Assembly: GCF_009928415.1 (NCBI RefSeq)
Contig: NZ_JAABNN010000007.1
Span: 62,001-126,000, forward strand
Direction: 5' to 3'
Source of the DNA: Bacillus sp. USDA818B3_A
Lineage (GTDB): Bacteria > Bacillota > Bacilli > Bacillales > Cytobacillaceae
DNA length: 64,000 nt
Positions within the stretch are counted from its first letter, which is position 1. Every line of letters begins with the position of its first letter. The notes beneath the pieces are model-generated. The model worked only from the letters and a program-made list of their open reading frames with translations, searched no databases and had not been told where the DNA came from. Of this stretch, positions 8,581 to 17,019 are shown piece by piece. The position numbers and the translations under genes are program-made.

Positions 8581-9306
8581 ATGGTAAAGGTAACGGTATG
8601 GAATGAAAATCGTCATGAGCAGACAGATCCAGTCGTAAGGGATATCTATCCTAATGGAATCCATGGTGCCATTTCAGAATTCCTTCAATCGGAAGGATTT
8701 GATACAAGAACGGCTACTCTTGAAGAACCAGAGCATGGTCTGACAGATGAAGTTCTAAGCAGCACCGATGTCTTAATTTGGTGGGGGCACGTTGCTCATC
8801 ATGAAGTAAATGATGAAATTGTGCTAAAGGTTAGAGACCGAGTTCTTCAAGGAATGGGGCTAATTGTTCTTCACTCCGGTCATTTTTCAAAAATCTTTAA
8901 GACCTTAATGGGAACAAGCTGTGATTTAAAATGGCGCGAAGCCGGTGAAAAGGAACGGCTTTGGGTCGTAAGCCCAAGCCATCCAATTACAGAAGGGCTC
9001 CCTGAATATATCGAATTAGAACATGAGGAAATGTATGGGGAACATTTTGATATCCCGCAGCCAGATGAACTGATATTCACCAGCTGGTTTGAGGGCGGCG
9101 AAGTTTTCCGCAGCGGCTGTACATACAAGCGCGGAAACGGAAAAGTATTTTATTTCAGACCTGGCCATGAAACCTATCCAACTTATCATAACAAGCAGAT
9201 TCAGCGTGTCATTACGAACGCAGTGAAATGGGCCGAGCCTGTTAAACGAGAGCGCCCGGTTTACGGGAATTCTAAACCACTTGAAGTACTTAAGGGAGGA
9301 AACTAA
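8581..9306 (+). CDS. ThuA domain protein (trehalose utilisation type)
   Basis: 241-residue ThuA-family protein with a class I glutamine amidotransferase-like fold. The N-terminus ([10 protein letters not shown]), the [14 protein letters not shown] strand near residue 62 and the [13 protein letters not shown] region near 193 are typical of the family. In rhizobia ThuA acts with the Gfo/Idh/MocA dehydrogenase ThuB in converting trehalose and related disaccharides to 3-keto derivatives; ThuA's own chemistry is not settled. Here the stop is 1 bp from the start of a Gfo/Idh/MocA gene, so the same ThuA-ThuB style pairing is translationally coupled. Confidence 0.88.
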   Translation: MVKVTVWNENRHEQTDPVVRDIYPNGIHGAISEFLQSEGFDTRTATLEEPEHGLTDEVLSSTDVLIWWGHVAHHEVNDEIVLKVRDRVLQGMGLIVLHSGHFSKIFKTLMGTSCDLKWREAGEKERLWVVSPSHPITEGLPEYIELEHEEMYGEHFDIPQPDELIFTSWFEGGEVFRSGCTYKRGNGKVFYFRPGHETYPTYHNKQIQRVITNAVKWAEPVKRERPVYGNSKPLEVLKGGN

Positions 9307-9307
9307 T

Positions 9308-10336
9308 ATGACAAAAATCAGAGTAGGCGTTATCGGCTGCGGAAGTATCGCCAAATATCGTCATTTACCTGAATATCAAGTAAATCCAAATGTAGAACTT
9401 ACAGCCGTTTGCGATATCAATCAAGAGCGGGCAATCGAAACAGCTGAAAAATATGGAGTTCTTTTCTATACAGATTATAAAGAGCTGCTGAAAAGTGGGA
9501 AGGTGGATGCAGTAAGTGTTTGTACACCAAACTATCTCCATGCCCCGATCACTATTGATGCCTTAGAGGCAGGTCTGCATGTCCTTTGCGAGAAACCAAT
9601 GGCAACCTCTAAAGAAGAAGCCGAAGCAATGATTGCAGCAGCCGAGAAAAACGGAAAGAAATTAATGATTGGCCATAATCAGCGCTTCGTTCCTTCTCAC
9701 CAAAAGGCCCGCCAGTTAATTGCAAACGGAGAAGTTGGCAAGATTTACAGCTTCCGGACAGCGTTTGGCCATGGCGGTCCAGAAGGCTGGAGCGCAGACG
9801 GAAAAGAAAGCTGGTTTTTCGAAAAGGAAAAAGCGTTTGTCGGTGCGATGGGTGACTTAGGTGTCCATAAGACAGATTTAATGCGATATGTATTAGGCGA
9901 AGAAATTGTTGAAGTGGGGGCTTTTGTTGAAACGAATGCAAAAGACTTTGCTGATGTGGATGACAATGCCGTTTGTGTATTAAAAACAGAAAGCGGCATC
10001 ATTGGTACACTGGCTGCCAGCTGGGCTTATACCAGTAAGGAAGATAACTCTACCATTATTTACGGAGAGAAGGCCATCCTTCGTTTAGAAGATGATCCAG
10101 TTAATTCACTGGTTGTTCAATACAGCAATGGTGAAGTGGTTAAGTATGAATTAGGAAAAATTCAATCGAATGAGTCCGGAGGGCAAAACAACACCCACGT
10201 GATCGAGCATTTCGTTAATGCCATCATTCTAGATCAAGAGCCTGTCGTACCTGGTGAAGAAGGAATGAAATCACTAGATGTCATTCTTGCTGCCCTTAAA
10301 TCAAACGAAACGAAACAAATTGTTAAAGTAAGATAA
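9308..10336 (+). CDS. Gfo/Idh/MocA family oxidoreductase 3 (ThuB-like by position)
   Basis: 342-residue NAD(P)-dependent dehydrogenase. Motifs: GCGSIAKYRH (10-19), EKP (95-97), and DLGVHKTD (183-190, His187). I chose ATG 9308 because AGGGAGGA lies 7 nt upstream and the protein then begins MTKIRVGVIG like its paralogue; an in-frame ATG at 9281 lies inside the ThuA gene and lacks such a site. It resembles oxidoreductase 1 more than 2. Its position right after ThuA suggests that it oxidises the transported glycoside, as ThuB does, but that is inference. Confidence 0.9.
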   Translation: MTKIRVGVIGCGSIAKYRHLPEYQVNPNVELTAVCDINQERAIETAEKYGVLFYTDYKELLKSGKVDAVSVCTPNYLHAPITIDALEAGLHVLCEKPMATSKEEAEAMIAAAEKNGKKLMIGHNQRFVPSHQKARQLIANGEVGKIYSFRTAFGHGGPEGWSADGKESWFFEKEKAFVGAMGDLGVHKTDLMRYVLGEEIVEVGAFVETNAKDFADVDDNAVCVLKTESGIIGTLAASWAYTSKEDNSTIIYGEKAILRLEDDPVNSLVVQYSNGEVVKYELGKIQSNESGGQNNTHVIEHFVNAIILDQEPVVPGEEGMKSLDVILAALKSNETKQIVKVR

Positions 10337-10421
10337 TTAATTTTTAAATAATAGAGTTGGCAGCATATTAGCGGTCAACTCTGTGCTGTTTAGCAGTTTA
10401 TAAAAGTGAGGAGATTATGAT

Positions 10422-11390
10422 ATGAAACTAGGAGTCTTTACTGTATTATTTGCTGAAAAAACATTCGAGGAAATGTTAGATACTGTTCAAAAGGCGGGAT
10501 TAAATGCAGTTGAAATCGGAACCGGCTGCTACCCTGGAAACAGTCACTGCGATTTAGATTTATTGTTGGAAGATGAAGCTGCAAGAAGAGAATATGCACA
10601 AAAAGTGGAAGAACGCGGATTAACGATCAGTGCATTCAGCTGTCATGGAAATCCGATTTCTCCCGAAAAAGAATTTGCCCAAAACTCACATGAAACTCTT
10701 ATTAAAACGATTAAATTGGCATCGTTACTGAATGTACCAGTTGTTAACTGCTTTTCAGGTACAGCTGGCGACCATGAAGAGGCAAAGTATCCTAACTGGC
10801 CTGTTACCCCTTGGCCAAATGAATATGGCGATGTATTAAAGTGGCAATGGGAAGAAAAGCTGATTCCTTATTGGAAGGAAGTCGGCCAATTTGCAAAAGA
10901 CAATAATGTAAAAATCGGTCTGGAACTTCATGGCGGCTTTTTAGTTCATACCCCATATACCTTGTTGAAATTACGTGAAGAAACCTGTGATGCAATTGGA
11001 GCCAATCTAGATCCAAGTCACTTATGGTGGCAGGGGATTGATCCGGTCGCTGCGATAAAAATCCTAGCAAAAGAAAATGCGATCCACCATTTCCATGCAA
11101 AAGACACATACATTGATCAAGAAAATGTGAATATGTATGGATTAACAGACATGCAGCCATACGGAGAAGTACAGACACGGGCATGGACCTTCCGTTCAGT
11201 TGGATGTGGACATGGGTTAAAAGAATGGTCTGACATGATGAGCGCCCTTCGCACATATGGATATGATTATGTGGTAAGCATTGAGCATGAAGATCCAATC
11301 ATGTCGATTGATGAAGGTTTCTCAAGAGCGGTGGCCAATTTAAAATCTGTCTTAATTCAGCAGCCTGTCTCTCAAATGTGGTGGGTATAA
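10422..11390 (+). CDS. Sugar phosphate isomerase/epimerase-like TIM-barrel protein 2
   Basis: 322-residue xylose isomerase-like protein, longer than the 256-residue copy upstream. It carries LNAVEIGTGCYPG (residues 25-37), GLELHGGF near 168, NLDPSHLWWQG near 194, HFHAKDT near 224 and SIEHEDP near 286, giving the Glu-Asp-His-Glu set that binds a divalent metal in this fold. ATG with GTGAGGAG upstream. Having two different epimerase-like enzymes next to three dehydrogenases parallels the oxidise-epimerise-reduce logic of the ycj glycoside pathway. Substrate unknown. Confidence 0.87.
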   Translation: MKLGVFTVLFAEKTFEEMLDTVQKAGLNAVEIGTGCYPGNSHCDLDLLLEDEAARREYAQKVEERGLTISAFSCHGNPISPEKEFAQNSHETLIKTIKLASLLNVPVVNCFSGTAGDHEEAKYPNWPVTPWPNEYGDVLKWQWEEKLIPYWKEVGQFAKDNNVKIGLELHGGFLVHTPYTLLKLREETCDAIGANLDPSHLWWQGIDPVAAIKILAKENAIHHFHAKDTYIDQENVNMYGLTDMQPYGEVQTRAWTFRSVGCGHGLKEWSDMMSALRTYGYDYVVSIEHEDPIMSIDEGFSRAVANLKSVLIQQPVSQMWWV

Positions 11391-11426
11391 CAACTAAGAA
11401 CAACATCTAAGAATCAGAGGTGCCAT

Positions 11427-13097
11427 ATGAATAAAAAGTGGTGGAAAGAAAGTATTGCCTATCAGGTGTATCCAAGAAGCTTTATGGATAGCAATGGCGA
11501 CGGAATAGGGGATCTAAAAGGTGTTACTTCCAAATTGGATTACTTAAAAGACCTCGGAATTGACGTTATTTGGTTATCACCCATGTTTAAATCTCCCAAC
11601 GATGATAATGGCTATGATATTTCCGATTATCAGGATATTATGACCGAGTTTGGCACAATGGCTGATTTTGATGAGCTTCTTGAGGGCGTTCATCAACGCG
11701 GAATGAAATTGATATTGGATTTGGTTATTAACCACACAAGTGACGCTCATCCTTGGTTCATCGAATCGCGCTCCTCAAAAGATAACCCGAAACGGGATTG
11801 GTACATTTGGAGCGACGGAAAGGATGGAAAAGAACCAAATAACTGGGAGTCCATTTTCAGCGGCCCTGCTTGGAAATATGACGAGTCGACAGACCAATAT
11901 TTCATGCATATATTCTCAACCCGCCAGCCTGATTTAAACTGGGAAAACCCAGAGGTGAGGGATGCCCTTTACGATATGGTGAATTGGTGGCTTGATAAGG
12001 GAATCGATGGATTCCGTGTTGATGCAATTTCGCATATCAAAAAAGAACCAGGATTCCCTGACATGCCAAACCCTGAGAATCTGGATTATGTGCCTTGCTT
12101 TCCAAAAATGATGAACGTGGACGGAATTGATGAATTCCTAACTGATTTCTCGCAAAAAACAATTAAAAACTACGACATTATGACCGTCGGAGAAGCAAAT
12201 GGTGTCGGGCTGGATGATGCCGATAAATGGGTCGGTGAAGATAACGGCTATTTTAATATGATCTTCCAATTTGAATTTTTAGGTCTCTGGGATAAGGATG
12301 CAGATGATCGTGTGGATGTACGTGCATTAAAGAAGAATCTGACAAAATGGCAAAAAGGATTAGAAGGCAGGGGCTGGAACGCTTTATTTATTGAAAACCA
12401 TGACCAGCCCCGCCGGGTTTCCAGCTGGGGAAATGACCGTGAATTATGGAAAGAAAGTGCCAAAATGCTGGGCGCGCTCTATTTCCTCATGCAGGGAACA
12501 CCATTTATTTACCAAGGCCAGGAAATTGGGATGACAAATGTCAAGTTCCATTCTATTGATGATTACGATGATGTTGGAATGGTTAACTATTACAGAGTCG
12601 AAACGGAAAAAGGACGTTCCCATGATGAGATTATGGAGATTATTTGGAAACAGTGCCGGGACAATGCTCGGACTCCAATGCAGTGGGATGCCTCAAATAA
12701 GGGCGGATTCACCGCAGCTAATCGAACATGGTTAGGGGTAAATCCAAATTTCAAAGAAATTAATGTCGAGTCACAAATCAATGATCCCGACTCAATCCTA
12801 TCTTTTTATAAAAAGTTGATTCGGTTAAGGAAGGATAATCCGTTGTTTGTATACGGAACGTATGACTTACTATTACCGAATCATAAGCGTTTATTCGTTT
12901 ATACGCGCCGCCTTGCCGGCCGCAGAGTTATTGTGATTAATAATTTCAGTGAGAAATCGACTCGATTCAAAGTTCCAACAAATGTCACATATACTGCTTC
13001 TGAACTTGTTTTAAATAACTATGATCAAGCAGATAAGAAATTAAGAAGAGAATTTACCCTAAAGCCTTATGAAACAAGGGTATATTTCTTAAAATAA
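11427..13097 (+). CDS. GH13 alpha-glucosidase (oligo-1,6-glucosidase type)
   Basis: Cytosolic glycoside hydrolase family 13 enzyme, 556 residues, no signal peptide. Begins with the MalL/DexB-type KWWKESIAYQVYPRSF. Conserved regions: DLVINHTS (98-105), GFRVDA with nucleophile Asp199, GEAN with acid/base Glu256, and ENHDQPR with transition-state Asp326. The Ca-site loop DSNGDGIGD (21-29) is present. It would hydrolyse terminal alpha-glucosidic bonds of short oligosaccharides. As last gene of the operon, its presence implies that the imported compound or an epimerised product is an alpha-glucoside. Confidence 0.92.
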   Translation: MNKKWWKESIAYQVYPRSFMDSNGDGIGDLKGVTSKLDYLKDLGIDVIWLSPMFKSPNDDNGYDISDYQDIMTEFGTMADFDELLEGVHQRGMKLILDLVINHTSDAHPWFIESRSSKDNPKRDWYIWSDGKDGKEPNNWESIFSGPAWKYDESTDQYFMHIFSTRQPDLNWENPEVRDALYDMVNWWLDKGIDGFRVDAISHIKKEPGFPDMPNPENLDYVPCFPKMMNVDGIDEFLTDFSQKTIKNYDIMTVGEANGVGLDDADKWVGEDNGYFNMIFQFEFLGLWDKDADDRVDVRALKKNLTKWQKGLEGRGWNALFIENHDQPRRVSSWGNDRELWKESAKMLGALYFLMQGTPFIYQGQEIGMTNVKFHSIDDYDDVGMVNYYRVETEKGRSHDEIMEIIWKQCRDNARTPMQWDASNKGGFTAANRTWLGVNPNFKEINVESQINDPDSILSFYKKLIRLRKDNPLFVYGTYDLLLPNHKRLFVYTRRLAGRRVIVINNFSEKSTRFKVPTNVTYTASELVLNNYDQADKKLRREFTLKPYETRVYFLK

Positions 13098-13104
13098 TGA
13101 AGAA

Positions 13105-13136
13105 AAAAAGACGATTCCTAATCGAATCGTCTTTTT
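13105..13136. terminator. Bidirectional terminator between the GH13 gene and doxX
   Basis: AAAAAGACGATTC (13105-13117) pairs perfectly with GAATCGTCTTTTT (13124-13136), serving the convergent genes on both strands. Confidence 0.9.
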
Positions 13137-13147
13137 GCTGTCTATTA

Positions 13148-13666
13148 TTAGGCCCGTGCTTTTGCTTTTTCCACTTCAGTATTTTTGTTTCCTAGTTTTC
13201 TGAAGAAAGGAACCACCCAATGGTCTAAACCAATTCTACCAGCGTTATAGCCGGCAGTTAAGATGATAAAACCTAAGAAAATGTCTCTAGGGTTGTGAGA
13301 TACTGTCCCAGCTAGGAAGAAAGAGAAGTTCATTACTAGACCAAAGAACATCGCAGTAGTTGTTAAGCAGCCAAGGAGTAAACCTAAACCGATTAATGTT
13401 TCACCCCAAGGAACAATTGTATTGAATACATCAACGTTTGGTAAGGCAATGTGCTTTAAGAAATCAACGTACCAGCCAAATACGACTGCCCCGTCTGGCC
13501 CTTTTACAGGATTAGCGATTGCTCCATTTAAAAATCCAGAAGCATCAAATCCTCCGCTGGTTAATTTCCCTAAACCTGCAGTAAACCAAGAGTAACCAAG
13601 ATATAAACGTAAGACCGTTAGAATATAAGAAGCGATTTTATTTTCTCTTAAAAAATTGTTAAACAT
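13148..13666 (-). CDS. DoxX family membrane protein
   Basis: 172-residue protein with four hydrophobic segments and the DoxX-type opening (LRLYLGYSWFTAGLGKL, about residues 18-34) and the GETLIGLGLLLG segment near 88. Family members are small quinone- or redox-linked membrane proteins; specific function is often unknown. The C-terminal tail is short and charged. It is monocistronic, with terminators on both sides. An upstream inverted repeat (13753-13792) may be its operator. Confidence 0.85.
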   Translation of the reverse strand: MFNNFLRENKIASYILTVLRLYLGYSWFTAGLGKLTSGGFDASGFLNGAIANPVKGPDGAVVFGWYVDFLKHIALPNVDVFNTIVPWGETLIGLGLLLGCLTTTAMFFGLVMNFSFFLAGTVSHNPRDIFLGFIILTAGYNAGRIGLDHWVVPFFRKLGNKNTEVEKAKARA

Positions 13667-13752
13667 AATTGACTCCGCCTTTCAAATTTTGTTTTCTCTT
13701 TATGGTTCTACTATATTCCTTTTCTACTTAAAAAACATGGCAATAGGGATAA

Positions 13753-13792
13753 GTTCAAATTTTGTTCGAAATGTTTTTACAGAAATTTGAAC
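13753..13792. promoter_or_regulatory. Inverted repeat upstream of doxX
   Basis: GTTCAAATTT (13753-13762) is the exact reverse complement of AAATTTGAAC (13783-13792); a TTCGAA lies in the 20-nt middle. It sits 87-126 bp upstream of the DoxX start. No T run follows, so an operator is more likely than a terminator. Confidence 0.4.
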
Positions 13793-13858
13793 AACTCAAA
13801 CCTTTAGAGATAATGAATGTTTATGTTACGGATCCGAGCCCATTCTGGCAGGTAATAA

Positions 13859-13895
13859 AAAAAGTGACAGCCAGTTTAACTGACTGCCACTTTTT
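13859..13895 (-). terminator. Terminator of the MATE gene
   Basis: The arms AAAAAGTGACAGCCAGTT and AACTGACTGCCACTTTTT pair fully only in minus-strand RNA, where both mismatches become G-U pairs. It overlaps the stop codon. Confidence 0.85.
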
Positions 13896-15255
13896 ATATA
13901 GATATCTCTGCCTTTGCTGATTGCCGGCGCTCCCATGGTTTAATCAGCCAGCGCTTTAAAGCAAAACAGCCGCGCAGCCATTCGTCTGCACCTTGGGCAA
14001 GCCAAACTCCTAATAGTCCTAAGCCATAATGGACTCCAAGAAGGTAGCTTAGTGAAACGGCAATGCCCCACATCGACAGGATACCAATGATCACTGGAAA
14101 ACGAACATCTCCAGCCGATTTAAGAGAACCCATTAATACGATATTCATGGCCCTGCCTGGCTCCACAAAGACAATGGCCCATAAGACAGGCAGCCCCACT
14201 GCAATAATTTCCGGATTTTTTGTAAAGGCTTCTAGAATTGGTGATCCAATCAATGCAATCACAAGGGATGTTAAGGCAGAAGCAGCCATGGCTATTTTTA
14301 ACGTTTGGATCCCGCGCTTTAACGCTCTGTCATACTGCCTGCCGCCGATATAGCGGGCGACTAGCAACTGTGTTCCTTGGGCAATTGCAACCGTAAATAG
14401 AAAACAGATATAGTTTATATTTAAAACATACACACGTGCTGCAAGGGATTCTGTACCCATCGAGACAACAAAGCTGGTAATGATCAACTGGGAGAATTGA
14501 TAGGACAGATTTTCACCTGCAGAAGGAATCCCAATTCCCATCAGTCCCTTAATATCCTCTTTTTTAGCACTAATAATATCCTTTATTGATAGATTTAAAG
14601 CCAAACGGTTATAGACCAGGTAAATTAAGGCGATAACTGCAAAGGCCCGTGCAATGACAATTGCCCAAGCTACCCCTGTAACACCTGTAATCGGTAAACC
14701 AAATATCCCCATGATCGCAATAATATTTCCAAAAATACTGATAAAGTCGGTCATCATTGTAACAAGCATGGATTCCTTTGTATACCCATGGCTCCGCAAA
14801 ACAGCGCTCAGCGCAAGGGAGATGGATTCAAAGAAGAGGGAAATTCCGCAAATCCGGAGAAAGGTTAATCCGTATTCAAAGACCTTTCCATAAATATCAA
14901 ATAGTTGCAGAAGCTGTCCGCCGAAGAAGAAGACAATGGCTGACACGAATATGCCGCACCACACATTTAACCCAAAGACTGTCCGCGATAACTGTCTAGC
15001 TTGTTTCAAACGGCCGGCACCGAGATTTTGACTGATTAAAACGGTTCCTCCAATTGCAGTCACGTTAAACACCAAAATAAATATATTCAGTAACTGATTA
15101 GCAACTCCTACACCGGCAGCCGCTGAATCTGAGTAATGCCCCAACATGAAAGTGGCAATGATCCCGATTCCCATATGAAGCAAGAGCTCAATAAAAAGCG
15201 GCCATGAGATACTGAACAGTGATTGTTCTTGATATTGATAAGATTTTTCTTCCAA
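13894..15255 (-). CDS. MATE family efflux transporter
   Basis: 453-residue membrane protein with about 12 hydrophobic segments in two similar halves, characteristic of multidrug and toxic compound extrusion transporters driven by Na+ or H+. It shows the MATE-type SWPLFIELLLHMGIG opening near residue 17 and AGVGVANQLLN near 48. ATG start with AGGAG upstream. Single-gene transcript. Substrate is not predictable. Confidence 0.9.
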   Translation of the reverse strand: MEEKSYQYQEQSLFSISWPLFIELLLHMGIGIIATFMLGHYSDSAAAGVGVANQLLNIFILVFNVTAIGGTVLISQNLGAGRLKQARQLSRTVFGLNVWCGIFVSAIVFFFGGQLLQLFDIYGKVFEYGLTFLRICGISLFFESISLALSAVLRSHGYTKESMLVTMMTDFISIFGNIIAIMGIFGLPITGVTGVAWAIVIARAFAVIALIYLVYNRLALNLSIKDIISAKKEDIKGLMGIGIPSAGENLSYQFSQLIITSFVVSMGTESLAARVYVLNINYICFLFTVAIAQGTQLLVARYIGGRQYDRALKRGIQTLKIAMAASALTSLVIALIGSPILEAFTKNPEIIAVGLPVLWAIVFVEPGRAMNIVLMGSLKSAGDVRFPVIIGILSMWGIAVSLSYLLGVHYGLGLLGVWLAQGADEWLRGCFALKRWLIKPWERRQSAKAEISI

Positions 15256-15385
15256 ACTTTTAAACTCCTTTTTTCATACTTATTAAAACATAACTTTCAT
15301 TGTACACCTGAAGGTAAGAAAAAAATAGTAGGAAACTATAGGCGTATCTTTAGGATATTCAGCTTAGGCTTGTCTAAGTCGCTGA

Positions 15386-15421
15386 GAAAAAATAGCTGAC
15401 TCTACTAATGTGTCAGCTGGT
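15386..15421 (-). terminator. Terminator after the 15449-15838 gene
   Basis: On the minus strand CAGCTGAC pairs with GTCAGCT(A) around an 11-nt loop and is followed by six U (complement of 15386-15392). Confidence 0.75.
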
Positions 15422-15448
15422 TTTGAAAATCTTATTGGAGAGTGATGG

Positions 15449-15838
15449 TTAATGACCCCACTTCATTGCAATGGTTAATGTGCAGCAGTCTATGGCTTGT
15501 AACTGGGGAGGATGGGTGGCAAGGGTGAAGATGACACCGCTGGGGGTAAACTTGGTGACAACCGGGACACTTAAGCCAATCGAATGAATTAATTGGTTTA
15601 CTTCTGTCTGCTTTCCTTGCTGCGCAGCACTCATCACTCTGCGGGCAAATTGGGCATCCCCGAGGCGATCTAATAATCTGCTCCCTTGACTCATTAATTG
15701 CCGAAAGGTCTTAACGGACTTTTCAAAAATATTTATATCGACAGGCGGATAGGCGCGGATAGCTGGGGTGGTGATCGTATGGGTTAGATAATACGGATAG
15801 GGAGGAATAAATGGTTGTTGAAAAGGGTTGTAGTACAT
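15449..15838 (-). CDS. Hypothetical protein with Pro/Tyr-rich N-terminus
   Basis: 129 residues, not assigned to a family. The first 30 residues are rich in Tyr, Pro and Phe (MYYNPFQQPFIPPYPYYL); the centre is a helical Leu/Arg/Gln region; the end (FTPSGVIFTLATHP... IDCCTLTIAMKW) is strand-like. Start is ATG 15838, with GGAAGGAGAG upstream; ten more codons are open upstream but lack a ribosome site. The composition resembles small sporulation or coat-associated Bacillus proteins, which is only an impression. It has its own terminator. Confidence 0.7.
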   Translation of the reverse strand: MYYNPFQQPFIPPYPYYLTHTITTPAIRAYPPVDINIFEKSVKTFRQLMSQGSRLLDRLGDAQFARRVMSAAQQGKQTEVNQLIHSIGLSVPVVTKFTPSGVIFTLATHPPQLQAIDCCTLTIAMKWGH

Positions 15839-16001
15839 ACTTTCTCTCCTTCCATAATCAAAAAACACAAGGCATTATACGGTATGAATAAAGAAGGGCT
15901 TTGGTGATTTATCTAGGACTTCACTATTTTTTCGATTAACGAAGTTTTCTTATTCCCTGCAAAGAAATTGTGGTATGCTTTTTAAGGAAGGAGAGTTTTA
16001 C

Positions 16002-16973
16002 ATGCTGCAAAGTTTAAATAAACGACTTGTTAAGATTATGCCGCTTATCACTCCAGTTAGTGTCATATTAGGCGTTTTGTTAAGCACTTATGTAAAGGAT
16101 TTTTCTTATTTAATTCCATGGTTCTTTGCCTTTATGACATTTGAAGGCAGTTTAAGTTCAAATTTCCGTTCATTAAAGGATGTCATCACACATCCGTTTC
16201 CTATATTCCTGGCGATGCTGATTTTACACGTTCTTATGCCGCTGTGGGCTTGGGGGATTGGACATGCTGCTTTTTCGAATGATCCCTTCACCATCACTGG
16301 ACTTGTGTTGGGTATGCTCATTCCTACCGGTGTGACGAGCTTCATTTGGGTATCAATTTATAAAGGGAATATCCCATTAGTATTATCGATTATATTAATA
16401 GACACTCTTTTGTCCCCGTTCATTGTTCCCTTGACACTTTCATTGTTTATTGGTCAAAAAGTCCAGATGGATATATGGGGGATCATGCATGGTCTGTTAG
16501 GGATGGTTGTTATCCCTTCATTGATTGGAATGACCTTAAACCAGCTCACAAAGGGGAAAGTGAAACAGCAATGGGGGCCAAACCTTGCTCCTTTTTCAAA
16601 AATTTGTTTAGGGATTGTTGTGATGTTGAATGGGGCGGTTGTCGCGCCGTATTTGAAGAATTTTAACCTTAAACTTGTTAGTATTATCCTCATTGTCTTT
16701 TTTATTTCGTTAACCGGTTATTTGTTTTCCTTCTTCATTGGCCGATTGATGAAACGGGAGCAAGGCACCGTCATCACGCTGACATTTACAGGCGGGATGA
16801 GAAATATCAGTGCCGGTGCTGTTTTAGCCGTTTCCTTTTTTCCAGCAGCAGTGGCTGTCCCTGTTGTCGTTGCCATGTTATTCCAGCAGGTACTTGCTTC
16901 GTTAAATGGACATTTTGTTGAGCGCTATTACAGTAAAAATGAAGTCGATCATCAGAAATCAATTGCCTTATAG
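16002..16973 (+). CDS. BASS family (bile acid:sodium symporter-like) transporter
   Basis: 323-residue integral membrane protein with 9-10 hydrophobic segments. It has SVILGVLLSTYVKDF near residue 21, GLVLGMLIPTGVTSFIW near 98 and a GGMRNISAGAVLA segment near 265, matching the crossover helices of the BASS fold. Such proteins import organic anions with Na+ or have related roles. Start is ATG 16002 with AAGGAAGGAG upstream; nine more in-frame codons upstream contain that ribosome site. Stand-alone gene. Confidence 0.85.
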   Translation: MLQSLNKRLVKIMPLITPVSVILGVLLSTYVKDFSYLIPWFFAFMTFEGSLSSNFRSLKDVITHPFPIFLAMLILHVLMPLWAWGIGHAAFSNDPFTITGLVLGMLIPTGVTSFIWVSIYKGNIPLVLSIILIDTLLSPFIVPLTLSLFIGQKVQMDIWGIMHGLLGMVVIPSLIGMTLNQLTKGKVKQQWGPNLAPFSKICLGIVVMLNGAVVAPYLKNFNLKLVSIILIVFFISLTGYLFSFFIGRLMKREQGTVITLTFTGGMRNISAGAVLAVSFFPAAVAVPVVVAMLFQQVLASLNGHFVERYYSKNEVDHQKSIAL

Positions 16974-16975
16974 AG

Positions 16976-17010
16976 AAAAAAGCCAGTTTGAAATAACAAA
17001 CTGGTTTTTT
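16976..17010. terminator. Bidirectional terminator between BASS and ade genes
   Basis: AAAAAAGCCAGTTTG pairs with CAAACTGGTTTTTT around AAATAA, with one G-U pair. Confidence 0.9.
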
Positions 17011-17019
17011 CTATTTTCC

